The translations under genes were made by a program, and so were the position numbers. DNA of 39,594 nt. It comes from an uncultured Dorea sp. GTDB lineage: Bacteria; Bacillota; Clostridia; Lachnospirales; Lachnospiraceae. Of this stretch, positions 33,160 to 39,594 are shown in pieces; the first letter of the stretch is position 1, and every line of letters starts with the position of its first letter. The notes beneath the pieces are model-generated. The model saw nothing but the letters and a program-made list of their open reading frames with translations. It was not told where the DNA came from and made no database searches. The stretch covers positions 1-39,594 of the forward strand of contig UQRE01000026.1 in the NCBI GenBank assembly GCA_900543415.1, given 5' to 3'.

Positions 33160-34395
33160 ATGCAGATTACAGCGACACAATTAGAACAAGTAAATAAACA
33201 AATACAAGCACTGGTATCCGCAGAAAGTTTCTATGGAAAGAAATTAGAAGACGCCGGTATCTCCGGCGTATCTTCTCCAGAAGATTTTGTAAAATTACCG
33301 TTTTCAGAGAAAAATGACCTTCGAGAATCATATCCACTTGGACTCATGACTGCCCCAGAAGAGAAAATTGTCAGAATCCACTCTTCTTCCGGTACAACCG
33401 GAATTCCGGTCATTATTCCTTATACCGCAAAGGATGTAGACGACTGGGCAATCATGTTCAAACGCTGTTATGAAATGGCTGGTATTACGGATATGGATCG
33501 TATTCAGATCACCCCCGGATATGGACTTTGGACAGCCGGAATCGGCTTTCAAAACGGCGCTGAAAAGCTCGGCGCTATGGTCATTCCTATGGGTCCCGGA
33601 AACACAGACAAACAGCTTCAAATGATGCTCGATATGAAGTCTACGGTACTTTGCTCCACTTCTTCCTATGCCCTGCTTCTTGCCGAAGAAATCGAAAAGC
33701 GTGGAATCCAAGACCAGATTCATCTTAAAAAAGGCGTGATCGGTTCTGAGCGTTGGGGAGAAAAAATGCGAAAACGCATTTCCGAAGAATTAGGAATTAA
33801 ACTCTATGACATTTACGGACTGACGGAAATCTACGGTCCCGGAATCGGAATCAGCTGTAAGGAAGATAACGGTATGCATTACTGGGACGATTACGTCTAT
33901 ATTGAGATTATCGATCCTGTCACCTTAGAGCCTCTGCCAGACGGAGAACTTGGCGAAGTGGTCATTACAACTCTCGTGAAAGAAGGAGCTCCTCTGATCC
34001 GGTACCGCACACACGATCTCTCCCGCATCCTTCCGGGCGAATGTACCTGCGGAAGCAAATATCCCCGTCTGGATGTCATTATGGGACGAACCGACGATAT
34101 GATGAAGATTAAAGGCGTCAATGTATTCCCAAGCCAGATTGAAGAAATACTCAAAGACTTTCCGGAAGCATCCAGCGAATACCAGATCCGTATTTCCCAT
34201 CTGGATGGAAAGGATACCATGCGTATTTATGTGGAAACAAATGGAAGCGTTGACTTCTTAGATTTAGCGAAGAGGATTGCTGTAACCGTTAAAAGCCGCA
34301 TTGGTTTTACTCCTCTTGTCAAAGTCGTTGAACTGGGACTTCTTCCACGAAGCGAAAAGAAATCCAAACGTGTAATTGACGAAAGATATGAATAA
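33160..34395 (+). CDS. Phenylacetate-CoA ligase-like enzyme (PaaK family)
   Basis: The enzyme activates an aryl acid, probably phenylacetate or a relative, with ATP and CoA. The 411-residue protein has the AMP-binding motif HSSSGTTGIPVIIPYT near residue 74, DIYGLTEIYGPG, the adenylation motif YRTHDLS and the C-terminal catalytic Lys region RSEKKSKRV. It is slightly shorter than typical family members. It lies 68 nt after iorB on the same strand, and the pair would link aryl-acetyl-CoA to the free acid: run backwards, such a ligase can conserve the thioester energy as ATP. That coupling is inference. Confidence 0.9.
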   Translation: MQITATQLEQVNKQIQALVSAESFYGKKLEDAGISGVSSPEDFVKLPFSEKNDLRESYPLGLMTAPEEKIVRIHSSSGTTGIPVIIPYTAKDVDDWAIMFKRCYEMAGITDMDRIQITPGYGLWTAGIGFQNGAEKLGAMVIPMGPGNTDKQLQMMLDMKSTVLCSTSSYALLLAEEIEKRGIQDQIHLKKGVIGSERWGEKMRKRISEELGIKLYDIYGLTEIYGPGIGISCKEDNGMHYWDDYVYIEIIDPVTLEPLPDGELGEVVITTLVKEGAPLIRYRTHDLSRILPGECTCGSKYPRLDVIMGRTDDMMKIKGVNVFPSQIEEILKDFPEASSEYQIRISHLDGKDTMRIYVETNGSVDFLDLAKRIAVTVKSRIGFTPLVKVVELGLLPRSEKKSKRVIDERYE

Positions 34396-34436
34396 TTAGA
34401 AATTTTTTTCTTTCTATTAGACTTTTAAAATTAACA

Positions 34437-34489
34437 AACCGGCACTATAGTTATGTATTATGTTTCATACAACTATAATGCCGGTTTTT
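34437..34489. terminator. Terminator after the ligase gene, probably bidirectional
   Basis: AACCGGCA(C)TATAGTT pairs with AACTATA(A)TGCCGGTT with one mismatch, loop of about 18 nt, and is followed by T's on the + strand. It separates the converging ligase and glyoxalase-like genes. Confidence 0.8.
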
Positions 34490-34518
34490 ACTCTTATTCG
34501 AATCTTATCTTCAATTTT

Positions 34519-34890
34519 CTATTTTTCCGGTACGATCTCCAACCAATATCCATCAGGATCATTAATAAAATAAATTCCCATCTCCGGATTTTCGTAGCAG
34601 ATACATCCCATTTTTTCATGTTTTTGATGTGCTGCTTCCATATCATCGGTCGTTAATGCAAGATGAATCTCATTATCTCCCAGATCATAATGATCTTTTT
34701 CCCAATCGCGCAGCCACGTAAGTTCTAACTGAAATCCGGTCTTTCCATCTCCCAGATAAACAAGTATAAAGCTTCCATCTTCCGCTTCTTTCCGGCGCAC
34801 CTCTTTTAATCCGAGTGCTTCTTCATAAAATCGAATCGATCGGTTAAGATCTTTTACATTGTAATTATAATGTGCAAACTGAAAATTCAT
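34519..34890 (-). CDS. Glyoxalase I-like (VOC superfamily) protein
   Basis: The 123-residue protein has the paired beta-alpha-beta units of vicinal-oxygen-chelate enzymes. The putative metal ligands of glyoxalase I are all present: His7 (FAHYNYNVKDL), Glu56 (FQLELTW), His76 (EIHLALTT) and Glu118 (YWLEIVPEK). FINDPDGYWLEI is typical of lactoylglutathione lyases. Whether it acts on methylglyoxal adducts is not shown. It lies in a row with a metallo-beta-lactamase-fold gene 31 nt upstream, a pairing that could suggest a glyoxalase I/II-like pathway but may be chance. Confidence 0.85.
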   Translation of the reverse strand: MNFQFAHYNYNVKDLNRSIRFYEEALGLKEVRRKEAEDGSFILVYLGDGKTGFQLELTWLRDWEKDHYDLGDNEIHLALTTDDMEAAHQKHEKMGCICYENPEMGIYFINDPDGYWLEIVPEK

Positions 34891-34921
34891 AGTCTTTTCT
34901 CCATCCTTTCCTTGTCATTAT

Positions 34922-35617
34922 CTACTGTTCGAATATTTCTCCTTCTTCCGTGATCCGAACAATCCGGTCACGATCCTGCGACTTCGGGTGTTCTTCCATC
35001 CATCGGTCTATAACCTCCGGCTTTCTCCAAAAATGCATCGGATAGACTTTTTCTGTCTTTGTAAGACTTAGGAAATAATCCATTCCTAAAGTATAATATT
35101 CCTCCTGTCTTGGGTCAAGCGGAATAAACGCGGCATCGATCTCCCTATCCCGAAGAGGTTCTATATACTCATGAAAGTGTTTGGACATCTCTTGATTCCA
35201 CTCTTCTGATTCTTCTTTCCAATACCAGTCATTTAGATCTCCAGCATGATAAATCGTCTTCCCTTCCACCGAGACAAGAAATGCTACACCCTCATCCGTG
35301 GAACGCAATGTACGAATACGGATATCATCCAATACTATCTCTTCGTCCGGTTTCATCCTCCTTGTTTGTTCTTTTACCTCTTCCGGTATACGTTTTTCCC
35401 AAATATCATCAGAAAGTATGAATTTGATATTATTTTGTTTTTTTGTCAACTTAAATATTTCTTTATTAAAATGGTCAATATGGCGATGACTGGCAAATAC
35501 ATATCCTTTCTTTTCTTGTGAAATCTCCGGAATCTCTCCTCGATAATAATCAAACAGCAGCCATACCTGTTCCATTTCCACAAGAAAACCACTGTGTCTA
35601 AGATACGTAATCTTCAT
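34922..35617 (-). CDS. Metallo-beta-lactamase-fold hydrolase
   Basis: The 231-residue cytoplasmic protein has the zinc-binding motif HRHIDH (His44, His46, Asp48, His49) and a later YHAGDLNDWYW that contains a ligand His and Asp. The N-terminus MKITYLRHSGFLVEME is like the UlaG/YycJ-type hydrolases of the fold. No substrate is implied by the sequence. Ribosome site GGGAGGAAG precedes the ATG. Confidence 0.87.
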   Translation of the reverse strand: MKITYLRHSGFLVEMEQVWLLFDYYRGEIPEISQEKKGYVFASHRHIDHFNKEIFKLTKKQNNIKFILSDDIWEKRIPEEVKEQTRRMKPDEEIVLDDIRIRTLRSTDEGVAFLVSVEGKTIYHAGDLNDWYWKEESEEWNQEMSKHFHEYIEPLRDREIDAAFIPLDPRQEEYYTLGMDYFLSLTKTEKVYPMHFWRKPEVIDRWMEEHPKSQDRDRIVRITEEGEIFEQ

Positions 35618-35670
35618 TTACTTCCTCCCCTTTTTGCAATTATATTTTGTAGTTTCGTTGCCCGGATTTC

Positions 35671-37053
35671 TTATCTGGGCTCGTATTCTGATCTTAATTT
35701 CCTAAACACTTTCTTTCTTACAAACCAGAAGCAAGCGAGCTGCATGAGAATTGTAAGAATCCACGATGCCGGATAAGAAATGAACAGTACATCCAGCGAA
35801 CGGTTCTTCGGGAACACCCAGAAAATCCATACAATTCGAAGTCCTACCGTTCCAATGATCGATATAATCATCGGAACAAGAGAATATCCCATTCCTCGCA
35901 TAGCTCCGGGGAAAAGATCCATAAGACCACACAGAAAATAAGTGACGGTTGTATAGAGAAGGATTTCCATTCCACATGCGATTACTTCCGCGTCAGAAGT
36001 GTAGATACCCAAAAGCTGGTGACCAAATACATAAGCGCCGCCACCCAACGCAAGCATAATCACAACGGTCAACGCCATACAATCGACTACCACCCGATCG
36101 ATTCGCTTCCATTTTCCAGCTCCATAATTCTGACTAGTGAAGCTCATACATGCCTGTGTGATAGAATTTGCGGACGTATACAAAAATCCAAAAATATTAT
36201 TTGCCACCGTATATCCTGCCATTGCTGTAGAACCAAACGAGTTTACCGATGACTGAAGCAGTACATTCGAGAAATTAATAACCGTACTCTGAATGCCTGC
36301 CGGAATTCCGACTTTGAAAATCTGTTTCATATATACACCCTTAATGGACAATTTAGAAAAATGAAGCCGATAACTTGCCTCTGCCTTGCATAAGCACCGG
36401 ACCACTAAAATGCTGGAAATCAGTTGTGAAAGAATTGTTCCAACAGCAACTCCTGCCACACCAAGATGAAATACAACGACTAATATTAAATTCAAAGCCA
36501 CATTTGCGATTCCTGCTATGATAAGGAAGAGCAGCGGTCTTTTTGTATCTCCAATCGCCCGAAGAATCGCCGCTCCATAGTTATACAACATAAAAAAGGG
36601 CATTCCACAGAAATATAGTCTCATATATAAAGCTGATAGCCGGATTACATCGTCTGGAGTTCCCATAAGTTCCAATGCAGTTTTCGCAAAGAAAACACCT
36701 ACAAATGCCATCACAATACCGCTAACCAGTGCAAATGCAATCGCTGTATGCACTGTTTCTGACATCTCACGCTCTTTCTTTGCCGCAAAAAAACGCGCCG
36801 CCAATACATTAGCTCCAAGAGAAATACCAATAAACAAATTGACAAACATATTAATAAGCGCGGTAGTAGAACCAACCGCCGCCAATGCGTGACGTCCGGT
36901 GAACCGACCTACTACAATAATATCCACTGCATTAAATAGGAGCTGAAGTATTCCCGATAACATAAGCGGAAGGGAAAAAGAAATCAGCTTATCCATCAGC
37001 GAACCATTACACATATCAATTTCATATTTATTTTTCTTTGTTACGGATTTCAA
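35671..37053 (-). CDS. MATE family multidrug/sodium antiporter
   Basis: This polytopic efflux protein of the MATE family (12 expected helices, 460 residues) has the N-terminal signature MCNGSLMDKLISFSLPLML and the internal repeat containing GIQSTVINFSNVLLQ and QNYGAGK. Members export cationic drugs or other compounds using Na+ or H+ gradients. I chose the TTG at 37053, which has AAGGTGAT upstream at a good distance; an ATG at 37077 would add 8 residues but has no ribosome site. It lies 51 nt after the dnaJ-like gene. Confidence 0.9.
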   Translation of the reverse strand: MKSVTKKNKYEIDMCNGSLMDKLISFSLPLMLSGILQLLFNAVDIIVVGRFTGRHALAAVGSTTALINMFVNLFIGISLGANVLAARFFAAKKEREMSETVHTAIAFALVSGIVMAFVGVFFAKTALELMGTPDDVIRLSALYMRLYFCGMPFFMLYNYGAAILRAIGDTKRPLLFLIIAGIANVALNLILVVVFHLGVAGVAVGTILSQLISSILVVRCLCKAEASYRLHFSKLSIKGVYMKQIFKVGIPAGIQSTVINFSNVLLQSSVNSFGSTAMAGYTVANNIFGFLYTSANSITQACMSFTSQNYGAGKWKRIDRVVVDCMALTVVIMLALGGGAYVFGHQLLGIYTSDAEVIACGMEILLYTTVTYFLCGLMDLFPGAMRGMGYSLVPMIISIIGTVGLRIVWIFWVFPKNRSLDVLFISYPASWILTILMQLACFWFVRKKVFRKLRSEYEPR

Positions 37054-37104
37054 TCTTATCACCTTTTGCTCTTTCATTTATTCCGCAACTATTATATCAC
37101 AAAA

Positions 37105-37977
37105 TTATGCCACATGACCATTTGTATTGTGGCGAAGTGCTGCTTCGTATTCTTTTAATTTTTCTTTTGCCTGTACATTCAGATTCTTTGGCACTTCAAT
37201 CTGAACAGTCACATATTGATCCCCGTACATATTCTTATGATTCATCGATACGATTCCTTTGCCCCGCAGCCGAATCTTTGTCCCCGACTGTGTTCCGGGG
37301 CGGATGGTACACAGAACTTTTCCATAAAGCGTCTGGACAATCACCTCTCCACCTAGCACGGCAGTCGTAAACGGAATCATTGCTTTTGTATATACATCCA
37401 TTTCTTTTCTTTCAAATCCCGCCTTTGTTCCAACTTGAACTTTCAAAAGCAGATCTCCGTCATATCCACCTGCGCTACCCGGCATTCCTTTTCCGCGTAG
37501 CCGGATTATTTTACCGGTATCAATTCCCGCCGGAATCTTAACTTTTAAGGACTTCCCGCTTCCGTTTGCTTCCGTAAGATGCACGAACTTCTCGCAACCG
37601 GATACTGCCTCATCAAAACTGATGGAAAGATTCGCGTGAAGATCGGCACCATTTTCCCGCAGCGGATGCCTGCCAAAAGTTCCTCCAAAAATACTTCTCA
37701 GTATTTCATCCAGATCTTCTTCCTCAAAATGATACTCCCGATAGCTTCCGTCCGAATTCTCATACCCGAACTGGTCATATTCCTTTCTCTTTTCCGGATC
37801 ACTCAACACAGCATAAGCTTCTGTTGCTTCCTTAAACTTCACCTCTGCCTGTGCATTTCCCTTGTTGGTATCCGGATGATATTTTTTTGCAAGCTTTCTA
37901 TATGCCTTTTTAATTGTCTGCTCATCAGCAGAACGGTCTACGCCAAGAATCTCATAATAATCTTTTACAGATCCCAT
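37105..37977 (-). CDS. DnaJ-class co-chaperone without zinc finger (CbpA-like)
   Basis: The 290-residue protein has an N-terminal J-domain (residues 5-70, with the HPD motif in KKYHPDTNKG) that stimulates DnaK ATPase. A short linker without the Gly/Phe-rich run or the four CxxCxGxG zinc repeats follows, then two C-terminal substrate-binding domains (ADLHANLSISFDEAVSGCEK, LRGKGMPGSAGGYDGDLLLK). It is therefore a type II (CbpA-like) J-protein. AGGAGGTGGTGAT precedes the ATG. It lies 77 nt after hsp20, past a hairpin, and may share the heat-shock promoter by read-through. Confidence 0.92.
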   Translation of the reverse strand: MGSVKDYYEILGVDRSADEQTIKKAYRKLAKKYHPDTNKGNAQAEVKFKEATEAYAVLSDPEKRKEYDQFGYENSDGSYREYHFEEEDLDEILRSIFGGTFGRHPLRENGADLHANLSISFDEAVSGCEKFVHLTEANGSGKSLKVKIPAGIDTGKIIRLRGKGMPGSAGGYDGDLLLKVQVGTKAGFERKEMDVYTKAMIPFTTAVLGGEVIVQTLYGKVLCTIRPGTQSGTKIRLRGKGIVSMNHKNMYGDQYVTVQIEVPKNLNVQAKEKLKEYEAALRHNTNGHVA

Positions 37978-38004
37978 ATCACCACCTCCTATTCATATAA
38001 CTTC

Positions 38005-38037
38005 AAAATACCCCGTAGGACTTACCTGCGGGGTATT
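38005..38037. terminator. Hairpin between hsp20 and the dnaJ-like gene
   Basis: AATACCCCG and CGGGGTATT pair over 9 bp with a further AGG/CCT in the loop. A short T-run follows on the minus strand. It may partly terminate hsp20 transcription before the co-chaperone gene. Confidence 0.65.
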
Positions 38038-38054
38038 CATTAGTCCCTGAAGGA

Positions 38055-38516
38055 TTATCCTTCAATGGATATATAGTGTTTCTTCTCTTCAATAGGTTTT
38101 TTCTCTTCTTTCGGAACAGAGAATCTTAAAATTCCATTTTCATATTTCGGATGAATATCTTTCTCCGTTACATGATCGCCTACATAGAAGCTTCTACTCA
38201 TGCTTCCGGCATATCGCTCACGTCTTACATATCTGCCCTTCTTATCCTGTTCGTCTTTGTCAAGTCCTTTGGCAGCATTGACGGTGAGGTATCCATTCTC
38301 AAGTTGTAACTGGATCTCATCTTTCTTGAAACCCGGCAGATCAATGTCTACTTCAAATCCATTATCCAGTTCTTTAACGTCTGTCTTCATCATGTTTTTA
38401 CCATGTTTTCCGTATAGAACTTTATCTACATCCGGAAATTCCGGGAATTCCGGAAAACGGAAACCATCCATGAAATCATCAAATAAGTTTTCTCCAAAAA
38501 TACTAGGTCTTAACAT
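38055..38516 (-). CDS. Small heat-shock protein (Hsp20/alpha-crystallin family)
   Basis: The 153-residue protein holds unfolded proteins without ATP. An N-terminal Phe/Pro-rich arm (FRFPEFPEFPDVDK) precedes the alpha-crystallin domain (about 45-140), with GFEVDIDLPGFKKDEIQLQL, RRERYAGSMSRSFYV and the oligomerisation element GILRFSVPKEEKK. The ATG at 38516 has AAAGGAG upstream. A CIRCE operator is in its promoter, giving joint control with clpB. Confidence 0.95.
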   Translation of the reverse strand: MLRPSIFGENLFDDFMDGFRFPEFPEFPDVDKVLYGKHGKNMMKTDVKELDNGFEVDIDLPGFKKDEIQLQLENGYLTVNAAKGLDKDEQDKKGRYVRRERYAGSMSRSFYVGDHVTEKDIHPKYENGILRFSVPKEEKKPIEEKKHYISIEG

Positions 38517-38636
38517 AAGTCATATCTCCTTTCATAAATATGGAAACTATATTTTAGCACTATCGAATAAATCCGAAGTGTTGTGTTTGGAACCTCAGGA
38601 TTCAGAATTCTTTTCCTCTTCCTTTGTTCTATTTGT

Positions 38637-38679
38637 ACTATAGCACCTATAATTAGCACTGTCAAGGGCTGAGTGCTAA
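38637..38679 (-). promoter_or_regulatory. hsp20 promoter with CIRCE (HrcA) operator
   Basis: The CIRCE repeat TTAGCACTG-N9-GAGTGCTAA (38653-38679), including its 9-nt spacer, is identical to the one before clpB. TTGACA (38665-38660) lies inside it, with TATAGT (38642-38637) 17 nt further on. It lies about 120 nt upstream of hsp20. Confidence 0.92.
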
Positions 38680-38789
38680 TTTTTTCAAAAAAAATTTACC
38701 ACCGGCAGACAAAGATCCCTCCTATCGTCCACCAATGGTAACATCCATACATCATTATTAACTTCTTCCGCTATAGTCTTGCTTCCATC

Positions 38790-39594
38790 TTATATAGAAT
38801 ACACCCACATTGCTTTCGTCTGCTGTTTGATTCTCTCAAAATCCCACGGTTGGCTGCTTGTCGCTCTGCTAAACGGATCATTCACTTTAATCTTCCCGCC
38901 CTCGCATCCTGCAAGTACAATAAAATGACCGTTTTGTGTGAAATCGCCCGGTCCTACGCTACATATAATCGGGTGTCCCGCCTGTAATTCAGTCATAACC
39001 TGCGCTTCTGTCATATCGCTCTCATAGCAGGATAAACCCCAGTTTTTTCCTGCCTCGTTCATAAATTTCCAATACGTGTTATTTTCTTCATCCAAGTAAC
39101 CATTCTCTGTGCCATACGCCGCAAGCTTCGCCGGCGTTGCCGTCATATCTCCGGTGAGTCCTGCTGCCACCATAGCCATACAGGTTGGACCACATCCACT
39201 GACCGCAACGATACTCTCCCCATAAGGCGCATACCCCCATCGTTCATCCCACTGGAGCAAAAGCGGAATTTCCCCTTTCGGTACTGCATCCAGCGTCTCT
39301 GCTGCCGGAAGATCTTTTTTCACCTCGTAGTCTTCCACAAAATCTATCGTTTCTGTATTTTTATCCAGAAGCTCTATAACCCCCTTTGGATATCCTTTCT
39401 TACCGGCTTCTTCTTTCACTCGTGCCAAACGTTCCTCGAATGTCTCAATCTTCTCTTCTTTCTTCTCTTCGGCGTCTTTCTCTCTATTCTGTTGTTCTAT
39501 TTTTATTGCTGCTTCTTTCGCTTCCTCTTTCTTTGACCGGATGATAAAAACAGTACTGATAATCCCAATACAAATAACGGCTGGCGCCCTAAAA
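38790..39594 (-). CDS. Membrane-anchored C39-type cysteine peptidase (5' end off the right edge)
   Basis: The visible 267 codons begin with a hydrophobic segment (PAVICIGIISTVFIIRSKK), then a Lys/Glu-rich, probably coiled-coil region of about 50 residues, a linker, and a Peptidase_C39_2-like domain. Visible elements are a Gln (LLLQWDERWGYAPYG), the catalytic Cys in VSGCGPTCMAM, the His in NGHFIVLAGC and the Asp in IKVNDPF. It is likely a surface-exposed cysteine peptidase or amidase-like enzyme; the substrate is unknown. The first residues are missing, so the start cannot be fixed. The reading frame is open to position 39593. Confidence 0.8.
   Translation of the reverse strand, partial: FRAPAVICIGIISTVFIIRSKKEEAKEAAIKIEQQNREKDAEEKKEEKIETFEERLARVKEEAGKKGYPKGVIELLDKNTETIDFVEDYEVKKDLPAAETLDAVPKGEIPLLLQWDERWGYAPYGESIVAVSGCGPTCMAMVAAGLTGDMTATPAKLAAYGTENGYLDEENNTYWKFMNEAGKNWGLSCYESDMTEAQVMTELQAGHPIICSVGPGDFTQNGHFIVLAGCEGGKIKVNDPFSRATSSQPWDFERIKQQTKAMWVYSI

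Noticed and set aside
1..39594. CRISPR arrays, tRNA or rRNA genes, insertion sequences
   Set aside because: No regular repeat-spacer pattern, no recognisable tRNA/rRNA sequence and no transposase gene were seen on either strand.

Overview
The window looks like the chromosome of a low-to-medium G+C, Gram-positive anaerobe of the Clostridia, most likely a Lachnospiraceae-type gut bacterium. The reasons are strong AGGAGG ribosome sites throughout, a PASTA-kinase/ribosome-maturation/formylation operon, HrcA/CIRCE heat-shock control, an indolepyruvate:ferredoxin oxidoreductase and a resident Tn1549/CTn5-like conjugative element. The organism assignment is inference; no rRNA gene is present.

Region 1 (1-~6.75 kb, all minus strand) is one end of an integrative conjugative element. 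In transcription order it carries a replication-initiator-like gene with a highly structured leader, a DUF5348 gene, pcfB-like, the VirD4/TraG coupling protein, two tiny overlapping genes, a Maff2-type pilin-like protein, a TrbL/VirB6-like channel protein, PrgI and the start of VirB4, which runs off the left edge. The rest of the element, including the recombinase, must lie beyond position 1. Several hairpins followed by T-runs sit inside this operon.

Region 2 (~6.75-7.2 kb) is a gene-poor boundary with short direct repeats. Region 3 (7.2-10.6 kb, minus, visibly AT-richer) is a compact cassette: an ECF-type sigma factor, a six-helix membrane protein, an ABC ATPase and an ABC-2 permease, with overlapping or closely spaced genes.

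Region 4 (10.7-24.1 kb, minus) is a housekeeping operon: murE, priA, def, fmt, a YugP-like membrane zinc protease, rsmB, rlmN, prpC, prkC, rsgA, rpe and thiN. It starts at a sigma-A promoter upstream of murE and ends in a strong terminator after thiN. It joins peptidoglycan precursor synthesis, replication restart, initiator-Met handling, rRNA modification, PASTA-kinase signalling and ribosome assembly.

Region 5 (24.1-39.6 kb) holds shorter units: pepT plus a small membrane protein (+), yitT (-), a CIRCE-controlled clpB-dinB pair (-), a divergent iorA-iorB and phenylacetate-CoA-ligase set (+), then on the minus strand a glyoxalase-like gene, a metallo-beta-lactamase-fold hydrolase, a MATE exporter, a DnaJ-class co-chaperone, a CIRCE-controlled hsp20 and a 5'-truncated, membrane-anchored C39-type peptidase that runs off the right edge.

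The observations most worth following up are the candidate loop-to-RBS pseudoknot in the leader of the element's replication gene, the TAGTG-coupled clpB-dinB pair that places an error-prone polymerase under a CIRCE promoter, and the sigma/ABC cassette beside the element. No wholly new system could be proven from sequence reading alone.
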